Below, in pieces: positions 7,325 to 16,862 of a stretch of 64,000 bases of DNA (position 1 is the first letter of the stretch; the number at the start of each line of letters is the position of its first letter). The translations under genes and the position numbers were made by a program. This DNA is from Ideonella oryzae (GTDB lineage Bacteria > Pseudomonadota > Gammaproteobacteria > Burkholderiales > Burkholderiaceae_C). Under the pieces are notes generated by a model. The model was not told where the DNA came from and did not search any database. It saw only the letters and a program-made list of their open reading frames with translations. The stretch covers positions 1-64,000 of the forward strand of contig NZ_JAMXMC010000012.1 in NCBI RefSeq assembly GCF_024055665.1. Direction: 5' to 3'.

Positions 7325-8173
7325 GCCTGTCGTGCCGCCCTGCAGCACCCGCTGCAGCACGCGGTCTTCCAGCGCAGCAAAGTCGGCGTGGCCGCGTGGG
7401 CGAGGCCGGGGCAGCGCCACCGCCTCGTCGAAGGCCACATGCCGGTCCTCGATCAGCAGCACCCGGTCGGCCAGGGCCACGGCCTCGCCCACGTCGTGGG
7501 TGACCAGCACCGCGGTGAAGCCCTGGGCCCGCCACAGCCGCTCGATCAGTTGGTGCATCTCGATGCGGGTCAGCGCGTCCAGCGCACCCAGCGGCTCGTC
7601 CAGCAGCAGGAGGCGCGGGCGGTGCACCAGGGCGCGGGCCAGGGCCACGCGCTGACGCTGGCCGCCGGAAAGCACCCAGGGCCAGTCGTGGGCCCGCTCG
7701 GCCAGGCCGACGGCCGCCAACGCGGCCAGGGCCTGTTCACGGGCCTGACGCCCACTCAAGCCCAGGGCCACGTTGTCCAGCACGCGCTTCCAGGGCAGCA
7801 GGCGGGCGTCCTGGTACATCAGCCGCACATCGGGTGACAGCCGGTTGCCAGCCAACTGGCCGTCAAAGCGCAACTCGCCCGCGTCACTGGCTTCCAGCGC
7901 CGCCAGGTGGCGCAGCAGCGTGCTCTTGCCGCAACCGCTGCGGCCGACGATGGCGACGAACTCGCCCGGCGCGATGTCCAGGTCCACGTCCTGCAGCACG
8001 GTGCGCTCACCGTAGCGCTTGCTCAGGCCGCGCAGGCTCACGGCCAGACCGGTCTTGTCTGCGGGTGCTGCCACGGCCACCGGCGGCAGGGTGACGTGGG
8101 CCTCGGCGCCCACCCAGTCGGTCCAGGTGCCGCCCAGGCTGGCCGAAGCCAGGCTCGATTCGAAGTAGGCCAT
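7319..8173 (-). CDS. ssuB: Aliphatic sulfonate ABC transporter, ATP-binding protein SsuB
   Basis: 284 residues. Walker [10 protein letters not shown] at about 77-84, a Q-loop with YQDARLLPW, signature [15 protein letters not shown] at about 168-180, and Walker [13 protein letters not shown] at about 187-198. The SsuB/TauB pattern ([26 protein letters not shown]) is clear. It energises uptake of alkanesulfonates through SsuC with SsuA. An N-terminal extension of about 40 residues precedes the ABC fold. It is the last gene of ssuEADCB, and its stop overlaps that of the convergent SRPBCC gene. A TauB-type taurine role is less likely given the adjacent ssuD. Confidence 0.9.
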   Translation of the reverse strand: MAYFESSLASASLGGTWTDWVGAEAHVTLPPVAVAAPADKTGLAVSLRGLSKRYGERTVLQDVDLDIAPGEFVAIVGRSGCGKSTLLRHLAALEASDAGELRFDGQLAGNRLSPDVRLMYQDARLLPWKRVLDNVALGLSGRQAREQALAALAAVGLAERAHDWPWVLSGGQRQRVALARALVHRPRLLLLDEPLGALDALTRIEMHQLIERLWRAQGFTAVLVTHDVGEAVALADRVLLIEDRHVAFDEAVALPRPRPRGHADFAALEDRVLQRVLQGGTTGS

Positions 8174-8204
8174 GCGGCGTCTCCTTGGGTCTGTGGTGAA
8201 AGGT

Positions 8205-9002
8205 TCAGGCCAGAGCACGGCGCGAGGGATGCCAGCGCAGCCACCAGGCCTCCAGGCCGCGGGCCAGCAGGTCGGCACCCTTGCCCAGCAGGGCATAGAG
8301 CAGGATGCCCACCAGCACCACGTCGGTCTGCAGGAACTCGCGGGCGTTCATCGTCATGTAGCCGATGCCGGCCTGGGCCGAGATGGTCTCGGCCACGATC
8401 AGCAGCACCCAGGTCAACCCCAGCGAAAAGCGCAGGCCCACCAGGATGGACGGCAACGCCCCGGGCAGGATGACCTGGCGGTACAGCGCCCAGCCGGACA
8501 GGCCGTAGCTGCGCGCCATCTCAATCAGCGCCGGATCGACCGAGCGGATGCCATGGAAGGTGTTGAGGTAGATCGGGAAGAACACGCCCACCGCGACCAG
8601 GAAGAGCTTGGCGCTCTCGTCGATGCCGAACCACAGAATGACCAGCGGGATCAACGCCAGCGCCGGGATGTTGCGCAGCATCTGCAGGCTGGTGTCCAGC
8701 AGGGTCTCCAGCGGCCGCAGCGTGCCGGTGAGCAGGCCCAGCACCAGACCCACGCCGCCGCCCAGCGCCAACCCGCCCAGGGCGCGGCCGGTGCTCACCG
8801 CCACATGGTGGCCCAGCTCGCCCGAGAGCAGCAGGCTCCAGAAGGCCTGCAGCACCGCATCCGGCGCGGGGAGCACGCGCGAGGCCAGCCAGCCCATGCG
8901 GGACGCCAGCTCCCAGACGGCCAGCAGGATCAGCGGCAACAGCCAGGGCAACAAGCCTGCGCCCGCGCGGCGCCAGGCATTCGACGGCGTGGAAGCGGCC
9001 AT
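8205..9002 (-). CDS. ssuC: Aliphatic sulfonate ABC transporter, permease SsuC
   Basis: 265 residues with about six transmembrane helices and the BPD_transp_1 coupling loop ([31 protein letters not shown], about residues 175-205). [19 protein letters not shown] at the N-terminus is typical of SsuC/TauC. The ATG at 9002 has GAGGAGG eight bases upstream, which decides the start; an upstream GTG would overlap ssuD. It sits between ssuD (13 bp) and ssuB (31 bp) in the same order as the E. coli operon. Confidence 0.9.
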   Translation of the reverse strand: MAASTPSNAWRRAGAGLLPWLLPLILLAVWELASRMGWLASRVLPAPDAVLQAFWSLLLSGELGHHVAVSTGRALGGLALGGGVGLVLGLLTGTLRPLETLLDTSLQMLRNIPALALIPLVILWFGIDESAKLFLVAVGVFFPIYLNTFHGIRSVDPALIEMARSYGLSGWALYRQVILPGALPSILVGLRFSLGLTWVLLIVAETISAQAGIGYMTMNAREFLQTDVVLVGILLYALLGKGADLLARGLEAWWLRWHPSRRALA

Positions 9003-9015
9003 GGCGTGCGCCTCC

Positions 9016-10203
9016 TCAGCTCGCGGCACGTGCCAGGGTGGGCTCGTTGCCCGGCACGTGCGTGTTGGCCACGATCTCGCCGAAGGGGCCCGTCAGCGCC
9101 GGCTGGGTGAGCTTGTCGCGCAGCGACAGCGGCAGCAGCGGGAAGACCAGCTCGGCGAAGCGGTAGGCCTCTTCCAGGTGCGGGTAACCCGACAGGATGA
9201 AGTACTCCAGGCCCAGGTCCGCGTATTCCTTCAGGCGGGCCGCCACCTGCTCGGGGCTGCCGACCAGGGCCGTGCCCGCGCCGCCGCGCACCAGGCCCAC
9301 GCCGGCCCAGAGATTGGGGGACACCTCCAGGCCTTCACGCACGTTCTCAGGGTTGAAATGACCGCCGTGCAGCGCGGCCATGCGGCGCTGGCCCTCGGAA
9401 TCCATCTTGGCAAAGGTCTGCTGGGCCTTGACCACCACGGCCGGGTCCAGGTGCGACAGCAGATCCGCCGCAGCGGCCCAGGCCTTCTCCTCGGTCTCGC
9501 GCACGATGACATGCAGGCGGATGCCGAACTTCAGCGTGCGGCCATGCCGGGCGGCACGGGTGCGGATGTCAGCCACCTTCTCGGCCACGGCCGCGGGTGG
9601 CTCGCCCCAGGTCAGGTAGGTGTCGAGCTGCTGGGCCGCCAGTTCATGGGCCTCGGGTGAGGAGCCACCGAAGAACAGCGGCGGGTACGGTGCCTGCACC
9701 GGCGGGTAGAGCAGGCGCGCGCCTTGGACCTTCAGGTGGCGGCCGTCGAAGTCCAGCGGCTCGCCGCGGTGGCTGCGCGCCAGGATCTCGCGCCAGATGG
9801 TCAGGAACTCGGTGGCCTCCTTGTAGCGCTCGGCATGCGAGAGGAACTGTCCATCACCGGCCAGCTCGGCCGGGTCGCCGCCGGTGACCAGGTTGACCAG
9901 CAGCCGGCCGCCGGAGAGCCGGTCGAAGGTGGCGGCAATGCGCGCGTACTGGGCTGGCGTGATGAGGCCCGGACGCAGTGCGACGAGGAACTTGAGCCGG
10001 CGGGTGGCGTCGATCAGGCTGGTGGCCACGGTCCACGGATCCTCGCAGGAACGGCCGGTGGGGATCAGCACGCCCTCGTAGCCCAGGGTGTCGGCCGCCA
10101 CGGCCACCTGCTTGAAGTAGCCCAGGTCGGCCTGCCGGCCGCCCAGCGCGGTGCCCAGGTAGCGGCTGTCGCCGTGGGTGGGGATGAACCAGAGAATCTT
10201 CAT
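9016..10203 (-). CDS. ssuD: FMNH2-dependent alkanesulfonate monooxygenase SsuD
   Basis: 395 residues, slightly longer than the E. coli enzyme. A TIM-barrel bacterial-luciferase-like flavin monooxygenase: [60 protein letters not shown] (quoted in pieces) and NLVTGGDP are characteristic SsuD blocks. It cleaves the C-S bond of alkanesulfonates to sulfite and an aldehyde, using FMNH2 from SsuE. It is flanked by ssuA (15-bp gap) and ssuC. The C-terminal TLARAAS tail is unremarkable. Confidence 0.93.
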   Translation of the reverse strand: MKILWFIPTHGDSRYLGTALGGRQADLGYFKQVAVAADTLGYEGVLIPTGRSCEDPWTVATSLIDATRRLKFLVALRPGLITPAQYARIAATFDRLSGGRLLVNLVTGGDPAELAGDGQFLSHAERYKEATEFLTIWREILARSHRGEPLDFDGRHLKVQGARLLYPPVQAPYPPLFFGGSSPEAHELAAQQLDTYLTWGEPPAAVAEKVADIRTRAARHGRTLKFGIRLHVIVRETEEKAWAAAADLLSHLDPAVVVKAQQTFAKMDSEGQRRMAALHGGHFNPENVREGLEVSPNLWAGVGLVRGGAGTALVGSPEQVAARLKEYADLGLEYFILSGYPHLEEAYRFAELVFPLLPLSLRDKLTQPALTGPFGEIVANTHVPGNEPTLARAAS

Positions 10204-10218
10204 GGTGTGCGCCTCACG

Positions 10219-11205
10219 TCACCGCGCCTTGGCGGACGGCAGGGCGTCGGCCACGCGGATGGGTTTGGGGATGAGCTTGAGCTGGGCGAAGGCGTCGGCC
10301 ACCTTCTGCTGCTCGGCCGCCACGGCGGGCGTCACCGGCTGCACGTTGAACTGGTAGCGGTGCAGGCTCTCGCGCACGATGCCCACGTCCAGCCCCTGCA
10401 GGGGGGCGATCAACTTGGCGGCTTCGTCCAGATGGGTCTTGATCCAGCGGCCCTGCTGCACCGTGTCCTCGAACAGGGCCTGGATGACCGCCGGGTGCTG
10501 CTGCGCGAAGCGGCGCTCGGCCAGGTAGAACTGGTAGTTGGACACCACGCCCCGGCCATCGGCCAGGATGCGCGCGCCGATCTGCTGCTCGGCCGCCGCC
10601 AGGAAGGGATCCCAGACCAGCCAGGCGTCCACCGCGCCGCGCTCGAAGGCCGCCCGGGCGTCGGCCGGTGGCAGGAAGACCGGCTGGATGTCGCTGTAGG
10701 CCAGACCGGCCTTCTCCAGCAGCTTGAGCAGCAGGTAGTGGACGTTGGAGCCGCGGTTGAGCGCGACCTTCCTGCCCTTGAGGTCCGCCACCGTCTTCAG
10801 CGGCGAGGCCTTGGGCACGACCAGCCCTTCGGCCTCGGGCGCAGCAGGCTCATAGCCGATGTAGACGAACTGCGCGCCAGCGGCCTGGGCGAAGATGGGC
10901 GGCGCCTCGCCGACGAAGCCGACGTCGATCGAACCGACGTTCAGCCCCTCCAGCAATTGCGGCCCGGCCGGAAATTCGACCCACTGCAGGCCAAAGCCCA
11001 GCGGGGCCAGGCGCTTTTCCAGCGTGCCCTGCGATTTCTGCAAGGTGAGCAAGCTGGCGGATTTCTGGAAGCCGATGCGCAGCTTCTGGCCGGCCGGCTG
11101 GGCCCACAGCGCGCCACTGCCCAGGGCAGCGGCGCCGGCCAGCCCACGTTGGAGCCAGGCACGGCGGGAGACGTTGAAGGAACGACGGAAAACGGAAAAG
11201 GACAT
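10219..11205 (-). CDS. ssuA: Aliphatic sulfonate-binding protein SsuA
   Basis: 328 residues. The N-terminus has a Tat-like twin-arginine signal (SRRAWLQRGLAGAAALG, then a hydrophobic core and cleavage near ALWAQ). The mature periplasmic binding protein shows LRIGFQKSASLL, EFPAGPQLLEGLNVGSIDVGFVGEAPP-type blocks, split across about residues 75-105, and ADAWLVWDPF-like sequence typical of SsuA. It delivers sulfonates to SsuBC. The order ssuE-A-D-C-B, all leftward with gaps of 13-31 bp, supports one operon. Confidence 0.9.
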   Translation of the reverse strand: MSFSVFRRSFNVSRRAWLQRGLAGAAALGSGALWAQPAGQKLRIGFQKSASLLTLQKSQGTLEKRLAPLGFGLQWVEFPAGPQLLEGLNVGSIDVGFVGEAPPIFAQAAGAQFVYIGYEPAAPEAEGLVVPKASPLKTVADLKGRKVALNRGSNVHYLLLKLLEKAGLAYSDIQPVFLPPADARAAFERGAVDAWLVWDPFLAAAEQQIGARILADGRGVVSNYQFYLAERRFAQQHPAVIQALFEDTVQQGRWIKTHLDEAAKLIAPLQGLDVGIVRESLHRYQFNVQPVTPAVAAEQQKVADAFAQLKLIPKPIRVADALPSAKAR

Positions 11206-11236
11206 GGGAACCCCGTACTGCTGAATGCCGCGAGGC

Positions 11237-11776
11237 TCAGGCCGCCAGGGCCAGGGCGGGGGTGTCGGCGGTCAGCGGTGCCAGGGCGCGGGCCAGGCGC
11301 TGCAGCACGGCGTCGGCTGGCTGGTGGCCTTGCTCGCCGCGCACGAACTGGGCGTCCTCGGCGTAGACCACGTCCAGGATGTGGCGGGCGCCCAGGGCCG
11401 ACAGCACGGGTTTGAGCGCGTAGTCCAGCGCCAGCAGGTGGGCGATGCTGCCGCCGGTGCCCAGCACCAGCACCTGCTTGCCCTCCAGTCCGTCCTGCGG
11501 CAGCAGATCCAGGAAGGCCTTGAGCACGCCGCTGTAGGCGGCCTTGTAGATGGGGGTGGCCACGACGACCACGTCGGCGGCCTGCACGGCCTCGACAGCG
11601 GCGACCAGCGAGGGGTCGCGAAATTCGGCACGCAGAATGGCCTGGGCGGGCAGTTCGGCCACCTCGATCAGGCGGCTGTGACCGCCAATGGCCTCCAGCT
11701 GGGCCAGGGCCTGGCGCAGCAGCGCCGTGGAACGGGAGGGGCGGGTCGGGCTGCCCGCAATGCCGACGATGTTCAT
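11237..11776 (-). CDS. ssuE: NAD(P)H-dependent FMN reductase SsuE
   Basis: 179 residues with the flavodoxin-like FMN reductase signature: GIAGSPTRPSRSTALL phosphate-binding loop (about 5-20), ATPIYKAAYSGVLKAFLDLLP (about 73-93, quoted in pieces) and VLVLGTGGS. It supplies FMNH2 to SsuD and is the first gene of the operon. Its upstream region holds CysB-type sulfur-regulation sequence. Confidence 0.92.
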   Translation of the reverse strand: MNIVGIAGSPTRPSRSTALLRQALAQLEAIGGHSRLIEVAELPAQAILRAEFRDPSLVAAVEAVQAADVVVVATPIYKAAYSGVLKAFLDLLPQDGLEGKQVLVLGTGGSIAHLLALDYALKPVLSALGARHILDVVYAEDAQFVRGEQGHQPADAVLQRLARALAPLTADTPALALAA

Positions 11777-11809
11777 GGTGAAGTCCGTGTTGTCAGATCA
11801 ACAGGCTTC

Positions 11810-11863
11810 ACCTTAGCCAGCCGCTGGGGCGCGACCAACGAAGGAAATCCGTTTTGGATATCC
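11810..11863 (-). promoter_or_regulatory. Candidate ssu promoter and CysB/SsuR-type activator site
   Basis: Read leftward, the block contains GGATATCCAAAACGGATTTC followed by CTTCGTTGGTC and, about 20 bp on, GGCTAAGGTG. An A/T-rich activator region followed by TTCGTTGG and TAAGG resembles promoters of sulfonate genes in Burkholderiales that are controlled by CysB-like activators. This is recognition by eye. Confidence 0.4.
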
Positions 11864-11893
11864 GGTCCGCGCTCAGTGGGGCGCTGGACCCTT

Positions 11894-11916
11894 CACCCGC
11901 GCCGTGGGCGCGGGTG
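11894..11916. terminator. Candidate terminator after the RRM gene
   Basis: Perfect 10-bp stem CACCCGCGCC (11894-11903) and GGCGCGGGTG (11907-11916) with a GTG loop, 55 bp downstream of the RRM gene stop. There is no T tract on either side, so termination is likely but unproven. It also insulates the ssu promoter. Confidence 0.5.
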
Positions 11917-11971
11917 GATCAGCTGCCGGGGCTCGGCGCGAGAAGCGTCAGGCCCCGGAGACAGCCAACGA

Positions 11972-12286
11972 TCAGTAGCTGCGACGCTGGAAGCCGCCGC
12001 GGTTGCCACCGCCGCCGAAGCCGCCGGCCGGGCGCTCTTCACGGGGACGGGCCACGTTGACGACCATCTCGCGGCCACCGAAGGACTCACCGTTCATGCC
12101 GCGGATGGCGGCCTGGGCTTCATCGCCCGAGCTCATTTCCACGAAGCCGAAGCCCTTGGAGCGGCCGCTGTCGCGGTCCATCATGACCTTGGCCGAGGTG
12201 ACTTGGCCGAAAGCCGAGAAATGTTGTTGCAGGTCGTCGTCGCCCATGGAATAGGGCAGATTGCCGACGTAGAGCTTGTTGTCCAT
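11972..12286 (-). CDS. Small RRM-domain RNA-binding protein
   Basis: 104 residues. A single RNA-recognition motif with RNP2 KLYVGNLPYS (about 4-13) and RNP1 KGFGFVEM (about 44-51), followed by a Gly/Arg tail (GGFGGGGNRGGFQRRSY). These bacterial glycine-tailed RRM proteins resemble cyanobacterial cold-induced Rbp proteins and are common in proteobacteria. The ATG at 12284-12286 has AAGGG upstream. It follows infA by 88 bp in the same direction, which suggests a shared cold or translation-related context. Confidence 0.9.
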   Translation of the reverse strand: MDNKLYVGNLPYSMGDDDLQQHFSAFGQVTSAKVMMDRDSGRSKGFGFVEMSSGDEAQAAIRGMNGESFGGREMVVNVARPREERPAGGFGGGGNRGGFQRRSY

Positions 12287-12374
12287 GATGGACCCTTTCA
12301 GAGAAGCCGCGTGTTCAGGATCGCCCGCTGCGGCAGCACGTGGCAATCAATGTGGCCCAAACGAGCCGTGTTCG

Positions 12375-12641
12375 TCAGAACTTCCGACGCCGGGGCGCCG
12401 AAGGCGCGCCGCCGCTGCGGGGTTCCAGGTGACGGAAGGTGATGCGCCCCTTGTTCAGGTCGTAGGGCGAGAGTTCCAGCGACACCTTGTCGCCAGCCAG
12501 GATGCGGATGTGGTGCTTGCGCATCTTGCCGCCGGTGTAGGCCACCAGGCTGTGGCCGTTTTCCAGCGTCACGCGAAAGCGCGAGTCCGGCAGGACTTCG
12601 TCCACCTGGCCACGCATTTCGATGAGTTCTTCTTTGGTCAT
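12375..12641 (-). CDS. infA: Translation initiation factor IF-1
   Basis: 88 residues of the S1/OB-fold IF-1 family: [24 protein letters not shown], then [23 protein letters not shown] and [14 protein letters not shown] (shown in pieces). It differs from canonical 72-residue IF-1 by a basic C-terminal extension (SAPRRRKF). This form is often the second, stand-alone infA of betaproteobacteria, distinct from the one in the ribosomal protein cluster. It binds the A site of the 30S subunit during initiation. A long upstream region and the adjacent RRM gene suggest cold or stress control. Confidence 0.92.
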   Translation of the reverse strand: MTKEELIEMRGQVDEVLPDSRFRVTLENGHSLVAYTGGKMRKHHIRILAGDKVSLELSPYDLNKGRITFRHLEPRSGGAPSAPRRRKF

Positions 12642-12677
12642 CTGTGATCCTTGTGCAAGAACGTGCCGGGCTGCCGC

Positions 12678-12860
12678 TCAGGCCGGCAACGCGGGTTGAC
12701 GCAGGTATTCCAGGCCCTGCGCCATCGCGTAACGCGAAGCAGCACGGTGCGTGGAAAACAGGGGAGTGAACCGGAAAACCCGGTCATGGGAGGCGGAACC
12801 TGTGCCACTGCGGATGGACAGGGACGCTGCAAAGTGACCGGTGTCGGTCTGTTGGGTCAT
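12678..12860 (-). CDS. Small conserved-looking protein of unknown function
   Basis: 60 residues from the ATG at 12858-12860: a polar N-terminus, then HFAASLSIRSGTGSASHDRVFRF, continuing into a segment ending with ASRYAMAQGLEYL. The pattern (beta-strand S-I-R-S-G-x-G-S-A-x-H-D-R-V-x-R-F, then a helix with R-Y-A-x-x-Q-G-L) matches my memory of a short uncharacterised family found next to cold-shock or infA genes in Burkholderiales, but I cannot verify this. There is no signal peptide. A longer start (12950) is possible but the added segment looks non-coding. It is 36 bp upstream of infA and co-directional. Confidence 0.5.
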   Translation of the reverse strand: MTQQTDTGHFAASLSIRSGTGSASHDRVFRFTPLFSTHRAASRYAMAQGLEYLRQPALPA

Positions 12861-13267
12861 CGGGGACAGGACATACCTGCCCACGGTGCGGATCTGGGGA
12901 GAAGCAGAAATCAATGGAATCGTGTCACCGGCCTGCAGGGCTCGGCGCAAAAGGCCTGGCGGTTGTCGCCAGTACCGGAGGAAAGAAGATCAGGATCCTG
13001 AGCCTGGATGAACCGCCAGAGGCGGGGCGTCAGGACCGTTGAACCAGACGAAGCTTGCCTGGGTTTGCCAAGTGACCGCGTGAGATGGATCCAACCTGGG
13101 GGAGCCGCCTTGCACACAGTGTGTGAGGCACACGAGGTGCCGGCGGGCTCAAAGCTGCGGAGGTAAGCGAAACTGCAGCTAACCCTGCGAGTTTACCCGA
13201 TTTTTAGAGGAAAGGGGATCTTTCGTGATGGCGGCCCGCCAATAATCCATCGTCACAGCGTCTTTGT
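12861..13267. other. Gene-poor region upstream of infA and frmR
   Basis: About 400 bp without a supported gene. It must hold the leftward promoter/leader for the small protein and infA and the rightward promoter for frmR. Two small hairpins are visible: CTGGCG (12956-12961) with CGCCAG (12967-12972), and CCGCC-AGA-GGCGG near 13013-13025. GC is lower near 13190-13260 (GATTTTTAGAGG), where the frmR promoter probably lies. A long structured 5' leader for infA is possible. Confidence 0.4.
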
Positions 13268-13284
13268 ATACTGACCCCCAGTAT
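13268..13284. promoter_or_regulatory. Probable FrmR operator
   Basis: Inverted repeat ATACTG (13268-13273) and CAGTAT (13279-13284) around an ACCCC centre, 14 bp before the frmR start codon. A C/G tract flanked by an A/T-containing inverted repeat is the operator form used by the CsoR/RcnR/FrmR family. Confidence 0.6.
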
Positions 13285-13298
13285 CAAGGAGCCCCCCC

Positions 13299-13583
13299 AT
13301 GCCGCATTCGCCCGCCGAGCGCAAACGCGTCGTCACCCGCCTTCGCCGCATCAAGGGCCAGGCCGAGGCGCTGGAGCGCGCGGTCGAGGCCGGCACCGAA
13401 TGCGTGGACCTGCTGCAGCAGCTGGCCGCGCTGCGCGGCGCCACCTACGGCCTGATGGCCGACGTGCTGGAAAGCCACATGCGGGAGACCTTCGGCTCCG
13501 CGGTGATCCAGCCCACCGACGCCCCGACCCAGGACGCCGAGGTGGACCACATGGTCCGCATGCTGCGCTCCTTCCTCCGCTGA
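13299..13583 (+). CDS. frmR: Formaldehyde-sensing repressor FrmR
   Basis: 94 residues of the CsoR/RcnR (DUF156) family. The residues that separate formaldehyde sensors from metal sensors are present: Pro2, His3, Cys35, His60 and Glu64. Pro2-Cys35 is the methylene cross-link pair that inactivates DNA binding when formaldehyde is present. It lies 36 bp upstream of frmA in the same direction, with an operator-like palindrome in front. The other DUF156 protein in this window (37160-37438) has the nickel/cobalt pattern instead. Confidence 0.9.
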   Translation: MPHSPAERKRVVTRLRRIKGQAEALERAVEAGTECVDLLQQLAALRGATYGLMADVLESHMRETFGSAVIQPTDAPTQDAEVDHMVRMLRSFLR

Positions 13584-14729
<1,146 letters not shown>

Positions 14730-14757
14730 GGCCTGGCTGACCCATCTGAAATGCCAA

Positions 14758-14780
14758 CGCTCAGCACGAAAGACTGAGCG
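14758..14780 (+). terminator. Candidate terminator after frmA
   Basis: Stem CGCTCAG (14758-14764) and CTGAGCG (14774-14780) with a 9-base loop, 28 bp after the frmA stop. There is no T tract directly after, so confidence is moderate. Confidence 0.45.
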
Positions 14781-15103
14781 CCAGGCGGGCACCGCAAGCG
14801 TGCATTTGCTACCTTTTTCACGTGAAGTTGCACCAATAAATCGCTTGCCTCCCGTATGCGTCATCCCCACTCGCCTGCTCCTGGAGTGTTTAACAAGGTG
14901 AATCACATCAATCGCCGTCAATAATTCGGGTGGAATACGGTTTCACAAGAGCATTTTTCGGAGTTAAGCCCAGGTCATTATTTACGTGAATTTGGCACTA
15001 GTTTTGCTGACGAGGATCAAGCCCTGGCGTGCTGAGTCAGCACACCAGGGGCGAACTGCCCGCGGTTCCGCGGGTTTCCCAAGTTCATTGCATGACACCC
15101 TCC
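14781..15103. other. AT-richer leader/promoter region of the porin gene
   Basis: About 320 bp with clearly lower GC than the surroundings (TTTAACAAGGTGAATCACATCAATC, quoted in part, near 14888-14912, and CATTATTTACGTG near 14974). No ORF with coding character was seen. A GTGAATCACATCAA element has one perfect FNR half-site (ATCAA) but a poor second half. Porin genes commonly have long regulated leaders. Confidence 0.45.
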
Positions 15104-16162
15104 ATGAAGCAAGCTCTCCGCCCCATGCTGCCAGTTGCCCTGGCCGCCCTCCTGTCCGTCGGTGCCGCCCATGCGCAGTCCTCGGTCACCGTCTATGGCC
15201 TGATCGATGCCAGTCTCGTCTGGACCAATGACGTCGCTGGCAAGCGCACCCTCAACGAAGACTCGGGCGTCTCGCAAGGCAACCGCCTGGGATTCAAGGG
15301 CACCGAGGACCTCGGCGGCGGTCTCAAGGCCAACTTCATCCTCGAGCACGGCTTCAACACCGACGCCGGCACCACCGCCCAAGGCGGCGTGATGTGGGGC
15401 CGCAATGCCTCGGTCGGTCTGTCCAGCGACCGCTACGGCAGCCTCTCCTTTGGCCGCACCTTCGATGTGACGGGCGATGTGTTCCCGGCCTATGCCGTGG
15501 CCACCAACACCCCGGCCGGCCTGATGGCCTGGTCGCTGCCGATGAACTCGGCCGGTGGCCTGGGCCTGACCAACCGGGTCTCCGGCATGGCCGTCAACAA
15601 CAGCGTCAAGTACTACTCGCCCAAGTGGGCGGGCTTCTCGTTCGGCGGCACCTATTCGCTGGGCGAGGTGTCCGGCAAGCCGACGGCCTACCAGAGCGCC
15701 TACAGCCTGGTCGCCAGCTATGCCGTTGGCGCCTTCTCAACCTCGGCCGCCACCTACTTCAAGCACGACGCCAGCCCCACCGAGGGAAATCTGAAGGAAT
15801 ACGCGCTGGGCGCGGCCTACCAGATGGAGAAGATGCGCCTGTTCGGCATGCTGTCCCAGGTGGGTTACAGCAGCGGCCCCAAGGACCGCGTGACCACCGG
15901 TGAAATCGGCCTGACCTACAAGGTGCTGCCGACGGTGGTGCTGGGTGCCGGCCTGCAGGCACAGAAGCGCCGTGATCTGGCCAGCGCCGACCAGATCACG
16001 CTGACCGCCGACTACCTGTTCTCCAAGCGCACCGATGCCTACGTGGTGCTGTCCAACGGACGCGACCGTGAGTACGGTGCCCAGATCGAGGGCGCGCTGG
16101 GCGGCAAGTCTTCTTCGACCGCCCAGACGGGCCTGGCCGTGGGCCTGCGCCACAAGTTCTGA
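15104..16162 (+). CDS. Gram-negative general porin (Burkholderiales 16-strand type)
   Basis: About 352 residues. Signal peptide MKQALRPMLPVALAALLSVGAAHAQ (quoted across about residues 1-24), then SSVTVYGLIDASLVW, the canonical first strand of Burkholderiales porins. Later come RLGFKGTEDLGGGLKANFILE, FGRTFD, NSVKYYSPKWAGFSFGGTYS and the terminal LAVGLRHKF, with the C-terminal Phe needed for outer-membrane insertion. The ATG at 15104 is chosen because a charged n-region starts there; 15092 is an alternative. It forms trimeric diffusion pores, and being next to the auxin locus it might pass aromatic acids. Confidence 0.92.
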   Translation: MKQALRPMLPVALAALLSVGAAHAQSSVTVYGLIDASLVWTNDVAGKRTLNEDSGVSQGNRLGFKGTEDLGGGLKANFILEHGFNTDAGTTAQGGVMWGRNASVGLSSDRYGSLSFGRTFDVTGDVFPAYAVATNTPAGLMAWSLPMNSAGGLGLTNRVSGMAVNNSVKYYSPKWAGFSFGGTYSLGEVSGKPTAYQSAYSLVASYAVGAFSTSAATYFKHDASPTEGNLKEYALGAAYQMEKMRLFGMLSQVGYSSGPKDRVTTGEIGLTYKVLPTVVLGAGLQAQKRRDLASADQITLTADYLFSKRTDAYVVLSNGRDREYGAQIEGALGGKSSSTAQTGLAVGLRHKF

Positions 16163-16169
16163 GCGATGC

Positions 16170-16189
16170 CCCGGCCCCATCGGGCCGGG
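16170..16189. terminator. Bidirectional terminator between porin and MarR gene
   Basis: Perfect 8-bp stem CCCGGCCC (16170-16177) and GGGCCGGG (16182-16189) with a CATC loop, 7 bp after the porin stop and 37 bp before the convergent MarR stop. Confidence 0.65.
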
Positions 16190-16226
16190 ACAGATTCCGC
16201 GCCGCCGGCGCCAGGATCCACCTGGT

Positions 16227-16781
16227 TCAGGCGGCGTCTGCGTTGGGGGCCGCGTGGTTGGGGCGACCGGCCGCGGCCAGCTCGGCGTGGCGGGGCGACA
16301 GGTTGTCCAGGATCAGGTGCAGCACTTCGTTGAGCTTGCGGATCTGGGACGGGGTCAGGCCCTCGAAGGCCCGGCCGAAGATGTGCTGGATGGCCAGCTT
16401 GCTGCGCGCGATGGCCTCACGGCCGGACGCGGTGAGGGTGACGATCGTGACCCGTGCGTCCTGCGGCGAGGTGTGGGTCTCGACCAGGCCCTCGCCCTTC
16501 ATGCGGTAGACGATCTTGGTGACCGTGGAGAGCTTGGCAATGGCATGCAACGAGATCTCCGACATGCTGCTGCTGCCGTTCTCGTTGAGGATGTAGAGCG
16601 TGCGCCAGGTGGGAATGTCCAGACCCACCGTCTTCAAGGCCCGCTCCATGTCCATCTGGTAGACACCGTGGACCCGGGCCAGCCAGTAGAACGGAAACTC
16701 TTCCTTGACGAAGTCGGGACTGGCGGGGTCGTAGAGGCTCACGATGCGATGCGGGATGGTCGCGCAAAAGGAATCCGGCAT
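16227..16781 (-). CDS. iacR: MarR-family regulator, IacR-like
   Basis: 184 residues. FPFYWLARVHGVYQMDMERALKTVGLD followed by TWRTLYILNENGSSSMSEIS and AIAKLSTVTKIVYRMKGEGLV (shown in pieces) is a MarR winged helix, with the wing at DARVTIVTLT. The sequence pattern around F-P-F-Y-W-L-A-R-V-H and H-A-I-A-K-L-S-T matches what I recall of IacR, the repressor of iac genes that is released by indole-3-acetic acid. It is the last gene of the leftward transporter operon that diverges from iacHABICDEFG, which supports the assignment. It could alternatively control only the transporter/dioxygenase genes. Confidence 0.7.
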   Translation of the reverse strand: MPDSFCATIPHRIVSLYDPASPDFVKEEFPFYWLARVHGVYQMDMERALKTVGLDIPTWRTLYILNENGSSSMSEISLHAIAKLSTVTKIVYRMKGEGLVETHTSPQDARVTIVTLTASGREAIARSKLAIQHIFGRAFEGLTPSQIRKLNEVLHLILDNLSPRHAELAAAGRPNHAAPNADAA

Positions 16782-16862
16782 CTTAGCGCCAGACCCGCAT
16801 CGCAGGCGTGCAGCGAGGGCATGCCCCCCGCGCGACGCACGGCCCCTGCCAAGGCCGGAGCC

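Noticed and set aside
14888-14914. Possible FNR/CRP site upstream of the porin
   Set aside because: Only one half-site (ATCAA) matches well; the other half has at least two mismatches, so it is not listed as a feature.
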